This document shows positions 28,377 through 37,017 of a stretch of DNA of 64,000 nucleotides, in pieces. Within the stretch, counting starts at the first letter, position 1; the number at the start of each line of letters is the position of its first letter. The position numbers and the translations under genes are program-made. Origin of the DNA: an uncultured OCS116 cluster bacterium (GTDB taxonomy: Bacteria > Pseudomonadota > Alphaproteobacteria > Rhizobiales > TMED25); the NCBI GenBank assembly GCA_902613795.1, contig CACMIP010000001.1, forward strand, positions 416,087-480,086. Reading direction: 5' to 3'. The notes beneath the pieces were generated by a model that ran no database searches, was not told where the DNA came from, and saw only the letters and a list, made by a program, of their open reading frames with translations.

Positions 28377-29486
28377 CTAACCCCATTCACTCACAACTAG
28401 AGGATCTTTTTCTTCTAAGATATATATCTTACGCAATTTTTGAAATTCTTTTTTTGAGATAATTTTTTTTAATGCCCATATTGCACTTGCCCGTATAATT
28501 GATGACTCGTGTCTGAGGAATTTTTTAACCTTTATTGATATTTGCTGTGATCCAGAGTTTCCTGCCGCAATGAGTACATTTCTGAGAAATCGATCCTTAC
28601 CAATTCTCTTTATTGGCGAGGTTTTGAAGAATTTATTAAATGCATCATAATCAAAGTCTAGAAAAAAGGAAATATCTGGCATGTTCAAGATCTTTTTTGC
28701 CTTCAACTGAATATCCCTTGTCTGGGATGCAAACTTGTTCCATGGACAGACGGCTAGGCAATCATCGCAACCATATATACGATTGCCAATTAGCTCCCTA
28801 AATTCCTCTGGAATATGCCCTTTATATTCTATCGTTAGATATGATATACATCTTCTAGAATCAAGTTTGTAAGGTGAAATAATGGCATTTGTTGGACATA
28901 TATCTATACAGGAAGAACAGCTCCCACAATGATCTAATTCCGGAGACGAAGCATCAAGCTTGATTGGTAATAGGATAACTCCCAAAAAAAACCAAGATCC
29001 CAATTTGCGGCTGACAAGATTTGAATGTTTTCCTTGCCATCCGATACCTGCTATTTGCGCAATTGGCTTTTCCATAATTGGAGCGGTATCAACAAAAATT
29101 TTTGTTTCAATTCCATACTCATCCAGGAGCCATATACTCAACTTTTTCAGGCTTTTTTTCATCAATTCATGATAGTCATCAGCTCTAGCATATACAGAGA
29201 TATTTGCCTTAAGTGTCTCTTTAATATTGTGCAGTGGATTTTCTTGAGGACCATAATTTTTGGATACCACAATGACCGACTTTGCATCTTGCCACACATT
29301 ACTTGGATGTGATCTCCTTTCTTTATTTTTTTCAAGCCAGATCATATCTCCATGGTAGCCATTTTTTAGATATTCCTCTAAACTTTCTTTTTGATCAGGT
29401 ATATCAGTAATATCGGTAAAGCCAATATCATCAAAGCCAAGCATCTCTATTTTAGATTGTAAGACTTCTTTCGCTATTGCTTTCAT
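28377..29486 (-). CDS. queG: Epoxyqueuosine reductase
   Basis: Last step of queuosine synthesis in tRNA: reduction of epoxyqueuosine, using cobalamin and two [4Fe-4S] clusters. Cluster motifs CGSCSSCIDICP (about 187-198) and GCDDCLAVCPWNK (about 238-250) are complete; VSKNYGP and AGIGWQGKHSNLVSRKLGSWFFLG belong to the cobalamin-binding half. 369 aa with a C-terminal HEAT-like tail. Its B12 requirement agrees with the adenosyltransferase gene in this window. Confidence 0.95.
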   Translation of the reverse strand: MKAIAKEVLQSKIEMLGFDDIGFTDITDIPDQKESLEEYLKNGYHGDMIWLEKNKERRSHPSNVWQDAKSVIVVSKNYGPQENPLHNIKETLKANISVYARADDYHELMKKSLKKLSIWLLDEYGIETKIFVDTAPIMEKPIAQIAGIGWQGKHSNLVSRKLGSWFFLGVILLPIKLDASSPELDHCGSCSSCIDICPTNAIISPYKLDSRRCISYLTIEYKGHIPEEFRELIGNRIYGCDDCLAVCPWNKFASQTRDIQLKAKKILNMPDISFFLDFDYDAFNKFFKTSPIKRIGKDRFLRNVLIAAGNSGSQQISIKVKKFLRHESSIIRASAIWALKKIISKKEFQKLRKIYILEEKDPLVVSEWG

Positions 29487-29494
29487 GTTATTGT

Positions 29495-30187
29495 TTAAAA
29501 ATCAGGATTTGAGTAGTGGTTGGGTGGCTGAAATCCAGCTAAACGATCTTCTAATATAGAAGAAAATGATGGTCGAGATTTTATTCTTGCGTACCAGTTT
29601 TTTATTTCTGACCATTTATCCCAATCAATTTTGTTTAAATAATCGAGACATGATATATGTGTTGCCGCCGCTATATCAGCCTGTGAAATTGCATCCCCGG
29701 CAATCCAGCGTCTAGTGCTAATTAGATGAGAGAGGTATTCAAAATGATATATCGAATTTTCTTGAGCTATTCTCAGTGACTCCATATTTGGACTTTTATC
29801 TTCAGTTCTATTTTTCATATAATACTTATCGATTAATTCCCTCAATATTATTTTACTTACTTCATTATAAAATTTATTGTCATACCAATCAACTAACCTT
29901 CTGATCTCAGCTTTAGCTTTAAGGTTGCCTGAAATAAGTGAGGTATCGTTTAGTGGCTGGCTAAATTTTTCTTCAATATATTCAATTATTGCATAATTAT
30001 TTATAATTATATCATCTGCCTCATCTATCAAAACAGGGAGAGTGCCCGCAGGATTAATAGCAAGAAATTCCTTTCTTTTATTCCAGATTATTTCGTCAAT
30101 TGTCACGAAACTTATATTATATTCTTCCAGTGTAAATCTTACTCTTCTGGAAAAGGGGCAGAGTTTAAATTGAAATAGTTTAATCAT
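29495..30187 (-). CDS. Glutathione S-transferase family protein
   Basis: A 230-aa thioredoxin-fold plus helical-domain protein: FQFKLCPFSRRVRFTLEEY with Cys10 at the usual catalytic or structural place, NPAGTLPVLID (cis-proline), and C-terminal helices ending DIAAATHISCLDYL. Resembles alphaproteobacterial GSTs of the FzlA-like type (FtsZ-binding in Caulobacter), but that role is only a possibility. Starts 93 nt from the divergent pirin gene; queG follows after 8 nt. Confidence 0.87.
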   Translation of the reverse strand: MIKLFQFKLCPFSRRVRFTLEEYNISFVTIDEIIWNKRKEFLAINPAGTLPVLIDEADDIIINNYAIIEYIEEKFSQPLNDTSLISGNLKAKAEIRRLVDWYDNKFYNEVSKIILRELIDKYYMKNRTEDKSPNMESLRIAQENSIYHFEYLSHLISTRRWIAGDAISQADIAAATHISCLDYLNKIDWDKWSEIKNWYARIKSRPSFSSILEDRLAGFQPPNHYSNPDF

Positions 30188-30275
30188 ATTATTATTTAAG
30201 TTATATTATCTAAAATTTGTAAAAAACATTCTTTAATAATAAGTTACTTTCTTCCTAAAAAAAGGTTTCACTAGT

Positions 30276-31181
30276 ATGAGTTGGCTGCCCACATCAAAAA
30301 AAGAATTAGAAGACAATCAGTATATTGATGCTGTAGTACTTCCAAGGACTAGTGATATTGGCAATTTTGAAGTTCATAGAGCGCTGCCTTCAAAAGAAAG
30401 ACAAATGGTTGGCCCGTTTATTTTTTGGGATCAGATGGGTCCAGGAGAATTCCTCTCCGGGTCGGGTTTAGATGTGAGACCGCACCCGCATATTGGGTTA
30501 TCTACAATTACTTATCTCTTCAAGGGTACGATGGATCATAAAGACTCTCTTGGTAATGATGTAAGAATTGTACCTGGAGACATAAACCTCATGTCAGCAG
30601 GTGGAGGGATTGTCCACTCGGAGAGAACGGGTGAGGATATACGTCAATTGCCATCAGAATTATTTGGAATACAGAGCTGGATTGCGCAACCAAAAAAATA
30701 TGAGGAGTCGAAGCCGTCATTTCAAAACATATCTTCAAATGAAATTACTAAGATTGATAGTGGAGGTGTCAATGGGAAAGTTCTATTTGGCGAACTGGAT
30801 GGATTAAAGTCATCAATCGACTCACAATGGGCTACACTCTATCTAGACGTCACAATTGAGGCAAAAAATAAATTTAATATCCCACCAACCTACATCGAAA
30901 GAGCTATTTACATAATCTCAGGGAATGCATATATTCATGAAACAAAAATACCATTAAACACATTAATTGTCCTGAAGCCATCGGTAAATATTACTCTTCA
31001 GGCAACCAGACGTACAAGATTACTTGTTCTTGGTGGTGAGCCAATGGATGGACCAAGATACATTTACTGGAACTTTGTTTCATCAAGAAAAGATAAAATT
31101 GAAGATGCAAAAAATAAATGGCTCCAAGGTAAATTCCCTCTGATTATAAACGACAAAGAAGAATTTATTCCACTTCCCTGA
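30276..31181 (+). CDS. Pirin family protein
   Basis: Bicupin metalloprotein, 301 aa. The N-terminal cupin shows DVRPHPHIGLSTITYLFKGTMDHKDSLG, with the metal-binding histidines of pirin, then GIVHSE and the C-terminal pirin domain ILVLGGEP-like LVLGGEPMDG. Some pirins are quercetin dioxygenases, others regulate metabolism; no specific role is shown here. Monocistronic or co-transcribed with uppP 45 nt downstream. Confidence 0.9.
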   Translation: MSWLPTSKKELEDNQYIDAVVLPRTSDIGNFEVHRALPSKERQMVGPFIFWDQMGPGEFLSGSGLDVRPHPHIGLSTITYLFKGTMDHKDSLGNDVRIVPGDINLMSAGGGIVHSERTGEDIRQLPSELFGIQSWIAQPKKYEESKPSFQNISSNEITKIDSGGVNGKVLFGELDGLKSSIDSQWATLYLDVTIEAKNKFNIPPTYIERAIYIISGNAYIHETKIPLNTLIVLKPSVNITLQATRRTRLLVLGGEPMDGPRYIYWNFVSSRKDKIEDAKNKWLQGKFPLIINDKEEFIPLP

Positions 31182-31213
31182 GTAAATTTACTTTAATAAA
31201 GCAATCAATATAC

Positions 31214-31219
31214 TATAAT
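31214..31219 (+). promoter_or_regulatory. Candidate -10 box for uppP
   Basis: Perfect TATAAT ends 7 nt before the uppP ATG, and no Shine-Dalgarno sequence lies between them. If used, transcription would start at or next to the ATG, giving a leaderless mRNA. The -35 candidate (CTTTAA at 31191, 17-nt spacing) is poor, so this is tentative in AT-rich DNA. Confidence 0.3.
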
Positions 31220-31226
31220 CCCTTAC

Positions 31227-32012
31227 ATGGTTGAGTATTTACTAATTCTCTCACTAGTACAGGGTATAACAGAGTTTCTTCCGATAAGTTCATCAGCTCA
31301 TTTAATGATACTAAATTTGTTTAGTGAAGCTAATGACCAATCTGTCTCGGTAGATTTAAGTTTACATATTGGCTCACTTTTAGCTTTGATAGTTTATTTT
31401 TTGCTAAACCCACTTAAATCAACAAAAATAGCGAATTTCAATTCAGATTTTTTGTCAACTAAGGAGGCTATTTATCTAATTTTATTCAGTGCATTGCCAA
31501 CGATGGTATTTGCATATATTTTTCTGAATTATAATACAATTTATATTATTAGAGAGAATATCCACGTAATAGTGTGGTGTAATTTAATATTTGCAATACT
31601 TCTATTTTTTGGTGATTACTTTGGCAAAAAATCAAATAAAAGGCTTACAAAAAGAAACTTGATTTTTTTGTCAGTATTTCAATCAATCTCATTAATTCCT
31701 GGTGTTAGCAGGTCTGGTATTTGCATAACTGTCTCGAGATTTTTAGGCTTTGGCAGAACGGAGTCGTCTATCATTTCGACAATTATGTCTTTTCCAATAT
31801 TATTTGCAAGCCTCATTTTTATCGCAACAACAATTTATCAAAAACAGGATATTTTTCTAACGAATACAATATTTCTGGCCATAACCCTCTCATTCATAAC
31901 ATCTTACTTATCGATAAAAATAATAATTGAATTTATTGACCGAATAAAATTATATCCATTCGTAATTTACAGAGTCTGCCTTAGCTTGATAATTTTGTAT
32001 GTTATTAGCTGA
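31227..32012 (+). CDS. uppP: Undecaprenyl-diphosphatase
   Basis: Integral membrane phosphatase (BacA/UppP family) that regenerates undecaprenyl phosphate for peptidoglycan and other envelope polymers; confers bacitracin tolerance. Active-site blocks QGITEFLPISSSAHL (residues 11-25) and PGVSRSGICITVSRFLG (about 155-171) are intact; multiple hydrophobic helices; 261 aa. Convergent with the NDUFA9-like gene, stops 4 nt apart. Confidence 0.94.
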   Translation: MVEYLLILSLVQGITEFLPISSSAHLMILNLFSEANDQSVSVDLSLHIGSLLALIVYFLLNPLKSTKIANFNSDFLSTKEAIYLILFSALPTMVFAYIFLNYNTIYIIRENIHVIVWCNLIFAILLFFGDYFGKKSNKRLTKRNLIFLSVFQSISLIPGVSRSGICITVSRFLGFGRTESSIISTIMSFPILFASLIFIATTIYQKQDIFLTNTIFLAITLSFITSYLSIKIIIEFIDRIKLYPFVIYRVCLSLIILYVIS

Positions 32013-32016
32013 AAAC

Positions 32017-32961
32017 TTAACTTGAAAAACGCCCCAAATACTCAGGGATTATATTTTTTGCCGAAGATGCTTCAATATCATAATCTTCGAGCTTACCGAT
32101 CTCTTCATTTTTAGTTTGTAACAGGATATTATCGGTTTTTAGTGACTCGAGTTGATCAAATGTGATTGGTCTCTTTGGTAAAACTTGCATTGGCGTTATG
32201 AATATTTTTGATAGCGAAAATGGTATTGGGATTAAGACTCTTTTCTTGCTGATGGTAGCCAAAATTAACTCAATCACTTCCCTAAGAGAATAGATTTCTT
32301 TACCACCAATTTCATAAATATTTTTCCTATTCTTATCTTCTATGTGCGAAATTATTAGCCTAACTAAATCTAGCACATAAACTGGCTGGAATTTTGTATC
32401 TCCATTCCCAATTAACGGAAAAATTGGAAACAAGGACAGGATCCTCGCGAATTGATTAAAAAAATTATCATCATAACCAAAAACAACAGATGGTCTGATT
32501 ATTGTATAATTTGAGCTTTCGCGCTGAATAGAAGTCTCACCCATTGCCTTACTTCTTTGATATTTTGAACTTGAATTAATATCTGCACCTAAAGATGACA
32601 TATGTATGAATCTTCGCACATTATAGTCAACGCAAATCTTAGCAATAATCCCAGGTAACTCAGCGTGAATATATTGGAATTTTTGCCTTTTCCTCTCTTC
32701 CAAAATACCAACTAAATTTACGACATAGTCGGATCCTTGAATAAATTTATTTATTGAACGCTCATCATTCACATTAACTCTAGAAACCTCTATCTGTCCT
32801 GGAACACCAGAAACATAGAGATGATTTGCAGTTGCCGGATTTCTGGTCCCAATTTTTATTCTATAGCCATCTTTCGCGAGTTCTCGAACCAAATTACGGC
32901 CAATGAAGCCATTCCCACCCAAAATGGAAACAATTTTACTCTTATTTGATGGTATATTTAT
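32017..32961 (-). CDS. Complex I NDUFA9-like NAD(P)-binding protein, apparent ATA start
   Basis: Atypical SDR/epimerase related to mitochondrial complex I subunit NDUFA9; binds NAD(P)H, bacterial role unproved. KIVSILGGNGFIGRNLVRELA at the N-terminus is strand 1 and the GGxGFIG dinucleotide loop; IHMSSLGAD and YQRSKAMGE are the active-site equivalents. The first usual start (TTG 32922) lies within strand 1 and would destroy the fold. No ATG/GTG/TTG exists upstream in frame, but ATA at 32961 stands 7 nt after GAGGA and yields about 314 aa, the normal length. ATT at 32934 is a second candidate. Confidence 0.85.
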   Translation of the reverse strand: MNIPSNKSKIVSILGGNGFIGRNLVRELAKDGYRIKIGTRNPATANHLYVSGVPGQIEVSRVNVNDERSINKFIQGSDYVVNLVGILEERKRQKFQYIHAELPGIIAKICVDYNVRRFIHMSSLGADINSSSKYQRSKAMGETSIQRESSNYTIIRPSVVFGYDDNFFNQFARILSLFPIFPLIGNGDTKFQPVYVLDLVRLIISHIEDKNRKNIYEIGGKEIYSLREVIELILATISKKRVLIPIPFSLSKIFITPMQVLPKRPITFDQLESLKTDNILLQTKNEEIGKLEDYDIEASSAKNIIPEYLGRFSS

Positions 32962-32968
32962 TTTTCTA

Positions 32969-32973
32969 TCCTC
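32969..32973 (-). promoter_or_regulatory. Ribosome binding site for the ATA-initiated NDUFA9-like gene
   Basis: GAGGA on the minus strand, 7 nt before ATA at 32961. It supports translation beginning upstream of the only conventional start codon, which lies inside the first beta strand. Confidence 0.55.
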
Positions 32974-33069
32974 GGTCGAAGTTATAATAGAATAATATAA
33001 TTTAATTAATTGAGAATATAATATATATTCAATATAAAAAAAATAGAAATTACGAAAAAAGGATAAGAA

Positions 33070-33696
33070 TTGGATAGTGATATATCAAAAATTTATCTAT
33101 ACAATGATGATCTACCCAGTAGTTTGCAACTAAGCAATCAGGTCGCAATAGATACAGAAACTCTAGGTCTTAATCCATCAAGAGATAGGCTTTGCTTGAT
33201 CCAAATTAATGATGGAAGCGATAGCACACATTTAATCAGGGTTTCTGCACCTATAAACCCTGCTCCAAATCTCATAAAAATCCTTCAGAGTGAAAAAATA
33301 CAAAAGTTATTTCACTTTGCCCGTTTTGATGTCGCTGTGATTACAAAGTCTTATGGTGTATCCATAAACAATGTTTACTGTACAAAAATTGCGTCTAAGA
33401 TAGCCAGAACCTATACTGACAAGCACAGCTTAAAGTCACTCTGTGAGGAGCTGCTTAATATTTCACTCTCAAAGGAAGAGCAAAGTTCGGATTGGGGTGC
33501 TAAGAAGCTTACGGAAAGTCAGAAAAAATATGCAGCAAATGATGTGATATATTTACATAAAATCAAAGAATGCCTCGACTCAATGCTTGAGAGAGAAAAT
33601 CGAATTGATCTCGCAAAATCATGCTTTGAATTTATAAATACGCAAGCGGAATTAGATCTAAGAGGCTGGGGCAATCAAAATATTTTCGATCACTAA
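33070..33696 (+). CDS. rnd: Ribonuclease D-like 3'-5' exonuclease
   Basis: DEDDy exonuclease processing tRNA and other small RNAs. Exo I AIDTETLGLNP (about 26-36), Exo II HFARFDVAVI, Exo III KYAANDVIYLHKI with Tyr and Asp. At 208 aa it has only the exonuclease domain and no HRDC, the short form usual in Alphaproteobacteria. TTG start after AGGATAAG. Directly abuts lptC (stop then ATGATG), heading an rnd-lptC-lptA-lptB-rpoN run. Confidence 0.92.
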   Translation: MDSDISKIYLYNDDLPSSLQLSNQVAIDTETLGLNPSRDRLCLIQINDGSDSTHLIRVSAPINPAPNLIKILQSEKIQKLFHFARFDVAVITKSYGVSINNVYCTKIASKIARTYTDKHSLKSLCEELLNISLSKEEQSSDWGAKKLTESQKKYAANDVIYLHKIKECLDSMLERENRIDLAKSCFEFINTQAELDLRGWGNQNIFDH

Positions 33697-34371
33697 ATGA
33701 TGACAAATACTTCTGAGAATACTATAAAAAAAACAAAAAATGATGAAATTGACCGAGCAAATTCTCATACAAGGAATTTAAAGTTAATAAATAACCTCAT
33801 ACTCTTACTTATTATTTTGGGTGTGGGGACTTTGGTTTACTTCATAAATTTTAAAGGTCAGAAGGTTACAGAGTTAGAGAATGCAACGCCCGTTTCTATT
33901 GAAAAAGACACCTCAATGGCTGAAAATACTGTTGAGATAAAGAACTCCATTATTTCAGGCATTGATGGGCAGAACCAATATTATGAAATAAGTGCAGACA
34001 GAACATGGAATACAATAATTAATAAAGATATCGTTGAAATGTCTGGCATAAAGACAAAGTTATTACTTAAGAATGATATTGAAATTAACATAATTGGCAA
34101 AAGTGCTCGATTTAATTATAAAACACAGCATCTGCAACTAGAGAATGATATCGTAATATCATCTAATGAGAATGTTGGGGTTTTCATTGAAAATATTGAT
34201 ATCGATCTGCAAAAAAAAATAATTTCCAGCCCGCGTCCAGTGAAGATTGCATTCGAAGATATATGTATTGAAGGGAAGAATTTTGAAATAAATAATAATG
34301 GAGATAAGATAAAATTTACAAATGGTGTTAGCTTAATTATTGGGGAGAATACTCGATGCATAATGTCCTAA
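33697..34371 (+). CDS. lptC: LPS export protein LptC
   Basis: Bitopic inner-membrane component of the LPS transport bridge. One membrane helix at about 28-47, then a periplasmic beta-jellyroll (NTVEIKNSIISGIDGQNQYYEISADR). Sequence is weakly conserved; the call rests on topology, length (224 aa) and position between rnd and lptA. Overlaps lptA by 16 nt. Confidence 0.85.
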   Translation: MMTNTSENTIKKTKNDEIDRANSHTRNLKLINNLILLLIILGVGTLVYFINFKGQKVTELENATPVSIEKDTSMAENTVEIKNSIISGIDGQNQYYEISADRTWNTIINKDIVEMSGIKTKLLLKNDIEINIIGKSARFNYKTQHLQLENDIVISSNENVGVFIENIDIDLQKKIISSPRPVKIAFEDICIEGKNFEINNNGDKIKFTNGVSLIIGENTRCIMS

Positions 34372-34853
34372 GACAGTTACTCTTGATAATTTTTGTTTGC
34401 TGCGTATCAACGCAAAGCATTTCTTCTGAGAAAATCAAATCCCTCTTTAGTAATTCAGTATTAAATATAGAAAGTTCAAGTTTAGAAATTATTGATAGTG
34501 AAAAAAAAGCAATATTTAAGGGTCAAGTAAGGATCTTAAACGAAGATGCATTACTTGCGACGGATAATCTAATGTTACTCTATTCGTTTGATGATATTAC
34601 TGGCGATATTCAGGTTGAAAAAATAACATGCGAAGGAAATGTGCTAATCGAATATGAGAGTCAAGTAATAACAAGTCTGAACGCAGTATATGATGCCAAG
34701 ACAAATCAATTGGTATTTAGTGATGAGGTAATTATTAGTCGTGATGAGGGTAATGCAATAAAAGCTGATAAAGTCTCTGTTGATTTGAATACCATGAGAA
34801 TAAAGATGGACTCAAAAAGCCGAGTCAAGGCATTCATTACCCCAAATAATTAG
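34356..34853 (+). CDS. lptA: LPS export periplasmic protein LptA
   Basis: 165-aa OstA-like protein that bridges the periplasm between LptC and LptD. Signal peptide of about 24 residues (LLLIIFVCCVSTQSISS), then the beta-jellyroll repeats IIDSEKKAIFKGQVRILNEDALLATDNL and ITCEGNVLIEYESQVITSLNAVYD. Start ATG lies inside the end of lptC. lptB follows after 69 nt. Confidence 0.88.
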   Translation: MHNVLRQLLLIIFVCCVSTQSISSEKIKSLFSNSVLNIESSSLEIIDSEKKAIFKGQVRILNEDALLATDNLMLLYSFDDITGDIQVEKITCEGNVLIEYESQVITSLNAVYDAKTNQLVFSDEVIISRDEGNAIKADKVSVDLNTMRIKMDSKSRVKAFITPNN

Positions 34854-34922
34854 CATAGAAGTGGCGCAACAGAAGATGTCACGGACGAATTAAAAAAGTA
34901 TGATGTAATAACAGAAGATAAC

Positions 34923-35648
34923 ATGCAAGATCTACTCACAATCGAAAATGTTGCAAAGGACTATAACGGTATAAATGTTATAAATGATATTTCTATTTCA
35001 GTAAAACCTGGAGAAATAATTGGTCTTCTTGGCCCAAACGGAGCAGGTAAAACAACGCTTTTTTATATTATTATGGGCCTTATTAAACCACGGAAAGGCG
35101 CAATTAAAATAAATAATAACGATATTACAAATCTTGCCATGTATAGTCGAGCCCGGCTTGGTATTAGTTACTTGCCACAAGAACCCTCAATTTTTAGAGG
35201 CATGAATGTTCGAGATAATATAAACTCTATTTTGGAAATAACGGAGAAAAATAAAAAGTTGAGGAAAATTAAATTGGAGAAACTGCTTGAAATATTCGGA
35301 CTTGAAAAAATACAAAAAAATTCAGCACGTCTGCTTTCTGGAGGTGAAAGAAGAAGGGTAGAAATTGCCAGAGCTATTGCAGGTCAACCCAAATACATAT
35401 TAATGGATGAACCATTTTCTGGAGTTGATCCGATAGCGATTGAAGAAATAAAAAATATTATAAAGTCCCTGAGTGCGAGTAATATTGGGGTTTTAATCAC
35501 GGACCATAATGTTAGAGAAACACTGAGTCTTATTGATAGAGCCTACATTATATATGAAGGAAATATTTTGGTTGGTGGTACCTCTGATGAAATACTCAAA
35601 AGTGAAGAGGCTAAAAGAGTTTATTTAGGTAGTGAATTTAACATATAG
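34923..35648 (+). CDS. lptB: LPS export ABC transporter ATP-binding protein LptB
   Basis: Cytoplasmic ATPase powering LptB2FGC. Walker A GLLGPNGAGKTT (about 34-45), Q-loop YLPQEPSIFR, signature LLSGGERRRVEIARA, Walker B YILMDEPFSGVDP and switch His in LITDHNVRETL; 241 aa. ISYLPQEPSIFRGM is characteristic of LptB. lptF/lptG/lptD are not in the window. Nine nt before rpoN. Confidence 0.96.
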   Translation: MQDLLTIENVAKDYNGINVINDISISVKPGEIIGLLGPNGAGKTTLFYIIMGLIKPRKGAIKINNNDITNLAMYSRARLGISYLPQEPSIFRGMNVRDNINSILEITEKNKKLRKIKLEKLLEIFGLEKIQKNSARLLSGGERRRVEIARAIAGQPKYILMDEPFSGVDPIAIEEIKNIIKSLSASNIGVLITDHNVRETLSLIDRAYIIYEGNILVGGTSDEILKSEEAKRVYLGSEFNI

Positions 35649-35657
35649 TTTTTTATA

Positions 35658-36980
35658 ATGGGTCTTGGTCTAACAAATATTGCAACAATAAATCAGGCAC
35701 AAACGCTATCACCGCAAGTGCAATTAACGATAAAATTGTTAAGTCTCAACAATGTCGAGCTCGAGAGCTATTTAGAAAAAAAAATAGAGGATAATCCTCT
35801 CTTGATTGAAAAACAAAACACAAAAGAACACGAGCTCAGAATTCAAAAATTTACAGATAAGTATTCCCGAAATTCTTCAAATTTAGATCTATTAAATAAT
35901 ATAAGCTATGCAAAATCTCTACGAGAACATCTTCTGGACCAATTGCTCATCTCAAAGATGAATAATAAAGAAAAAATTATCGCGACTTACCTTATAAATA
36001 TTTTAGATGAAGCTGGTTACTTGACTGAAAATGATGAAATAATTTGCACAAAGCTTGGAATTGATACTGAGGTATACGAAAAGATTTTGATAAGTTTACA
36101 AAATTTCGAGCCGACTGGAGTATTTGCAAGGACCCTCAGTGAATGTATTTATTTGCAACTTAGAGAGAAAAATTTAATTAATGAAGAATTATCAGAGCTT
36201 CTGGCGAATATTGAACTCATTGCGGAAGACAATTATAGGGAATTAACTTCCCGCCTAAATATTGGTAAGGAAGATTTGTATAAGTTAATAAATGTGATAA
36301 GAAAATGTAATCCTAAGCCAGGTTTAAATTACTCACGTGATACTCTTGAAATTATTGCCCCTGATATCATTATCGAAAAGAACTCGAGTGGTGTGTATGC
36401 AATAAGGCTCATACAAAATTACTTTTCAAACATTACTGTCGACCAAACATACAGCGATATAATACTAGAATCAAAAAAGAAAAAAGATGAATTCATAACA
36501 AACCACTATCGAGATGCAAAGATGTTGATCAGTAGCATAGCGCAAAGACAGAGAACTCTGTTAAAAATTGCATATGAGGTAATGTTACAGCAAAGAGGTT
36601 TTCTTGAGAATGGAATTAATCATATGCGGCCATTAAATTTAGATAAAATTTCAAAAATGACAAATCTTCACATTTCCACAGTGAGCAGATCTATTCAAAA
36701 TAAATTTATTGAAACACCAAGGGGGACATTTGAGATGAAGTATTTCTTCGATAAAGGTACTTACGGAGAAGAACAAGATACGCAAATTTCATCAAAGACA
36801 ATAGAAAATAGAATTAAAGAACTCATAAAAAACGAGACCCCGTCAAATATCTTATCTGATGACAAAATTGTAAACCTATTAAAAAAATATGATATAAATA
36901 TAGCAAGAAGAACAGTAGCAAAATACCGTACAAAATTGAATATTTTACCTTCATCCAAAAGAAAGAACCGTTATCTTTAG
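35658..36980 (+). CDS. rpoN: RNA polymerase sigma-54 factor
   Basis: Alternative sigma factor requiring AAA+ enhancer-binding proteins. Region I (QAQTLSPQVQLTIKLLSLNNVELESYLEKKIEDNPLL), the core-binding domain (TGVFARTLSECIYLQLR), the helix-turn-helix (ISKMTNLHISTVSRSIQNKFIETPRGTFEMKYFF) and RpoN box ARRTVAKYR near residue 418 are all present in 440 aa. No enhancer-binding protein is in the window. hpf and ptsN, usual downstream neighbours, are absent; a catabolic gene starts 19 nt after. Confidence 0.95.
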   Translation: MGLGLTNIATINQAQTLSPQVQLTIKLLSLNNVELESYLEKKIEDNPLLIEKQNTKEHELRIQKFTDKYSRNSSNLDLLNNISYAKSLREHLLDQLLISKMNNKEKIIATYLINILDEAGYLTENDEIICTKLGIDTEVYEKILISLQNFEPTGVFARTLSECIYLQLREKNLINEELSELLANIELIAEDNYRELTSRLNIGKEDLYKLINVIRKCNPKPGLNYSRDTLEIIAPDIIIEKNSSGVYAIRLIQNYFSNITVDQTYSDIILESKKKKDEFITNHYRDAKMLISSIAQRQRTLLKIAYEVMLQQRGFLENGINHMRPLNLDKISKMTNLHISTVSRSIQNKFIETPRGTFEMKYFFDKGTYGEEQDTQISSKTIENRIKELIKNETPSNILSDDKIVNLLKKYDINIARRTVAKYRTKLNILPSSKRKNRYL

Positions 36981-36999
36981 GAATATTTTTTAAAAGGAT

Positions 37000-37017
37000 A
37001 TGACAATGACAATGACA
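37000..37017 (+). repeat. Three tandem ATGACA hexamers at a start site
   Basis: ATGACA repeated three times gives three in-frame ATG codons (37000, 37006, 37012) at the beginning of the amidohydrolase gene. The AAAAGGA ribosome site ends one base before the first ATG, so the second (37006) has the best spacing. Confidence 0.8.
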
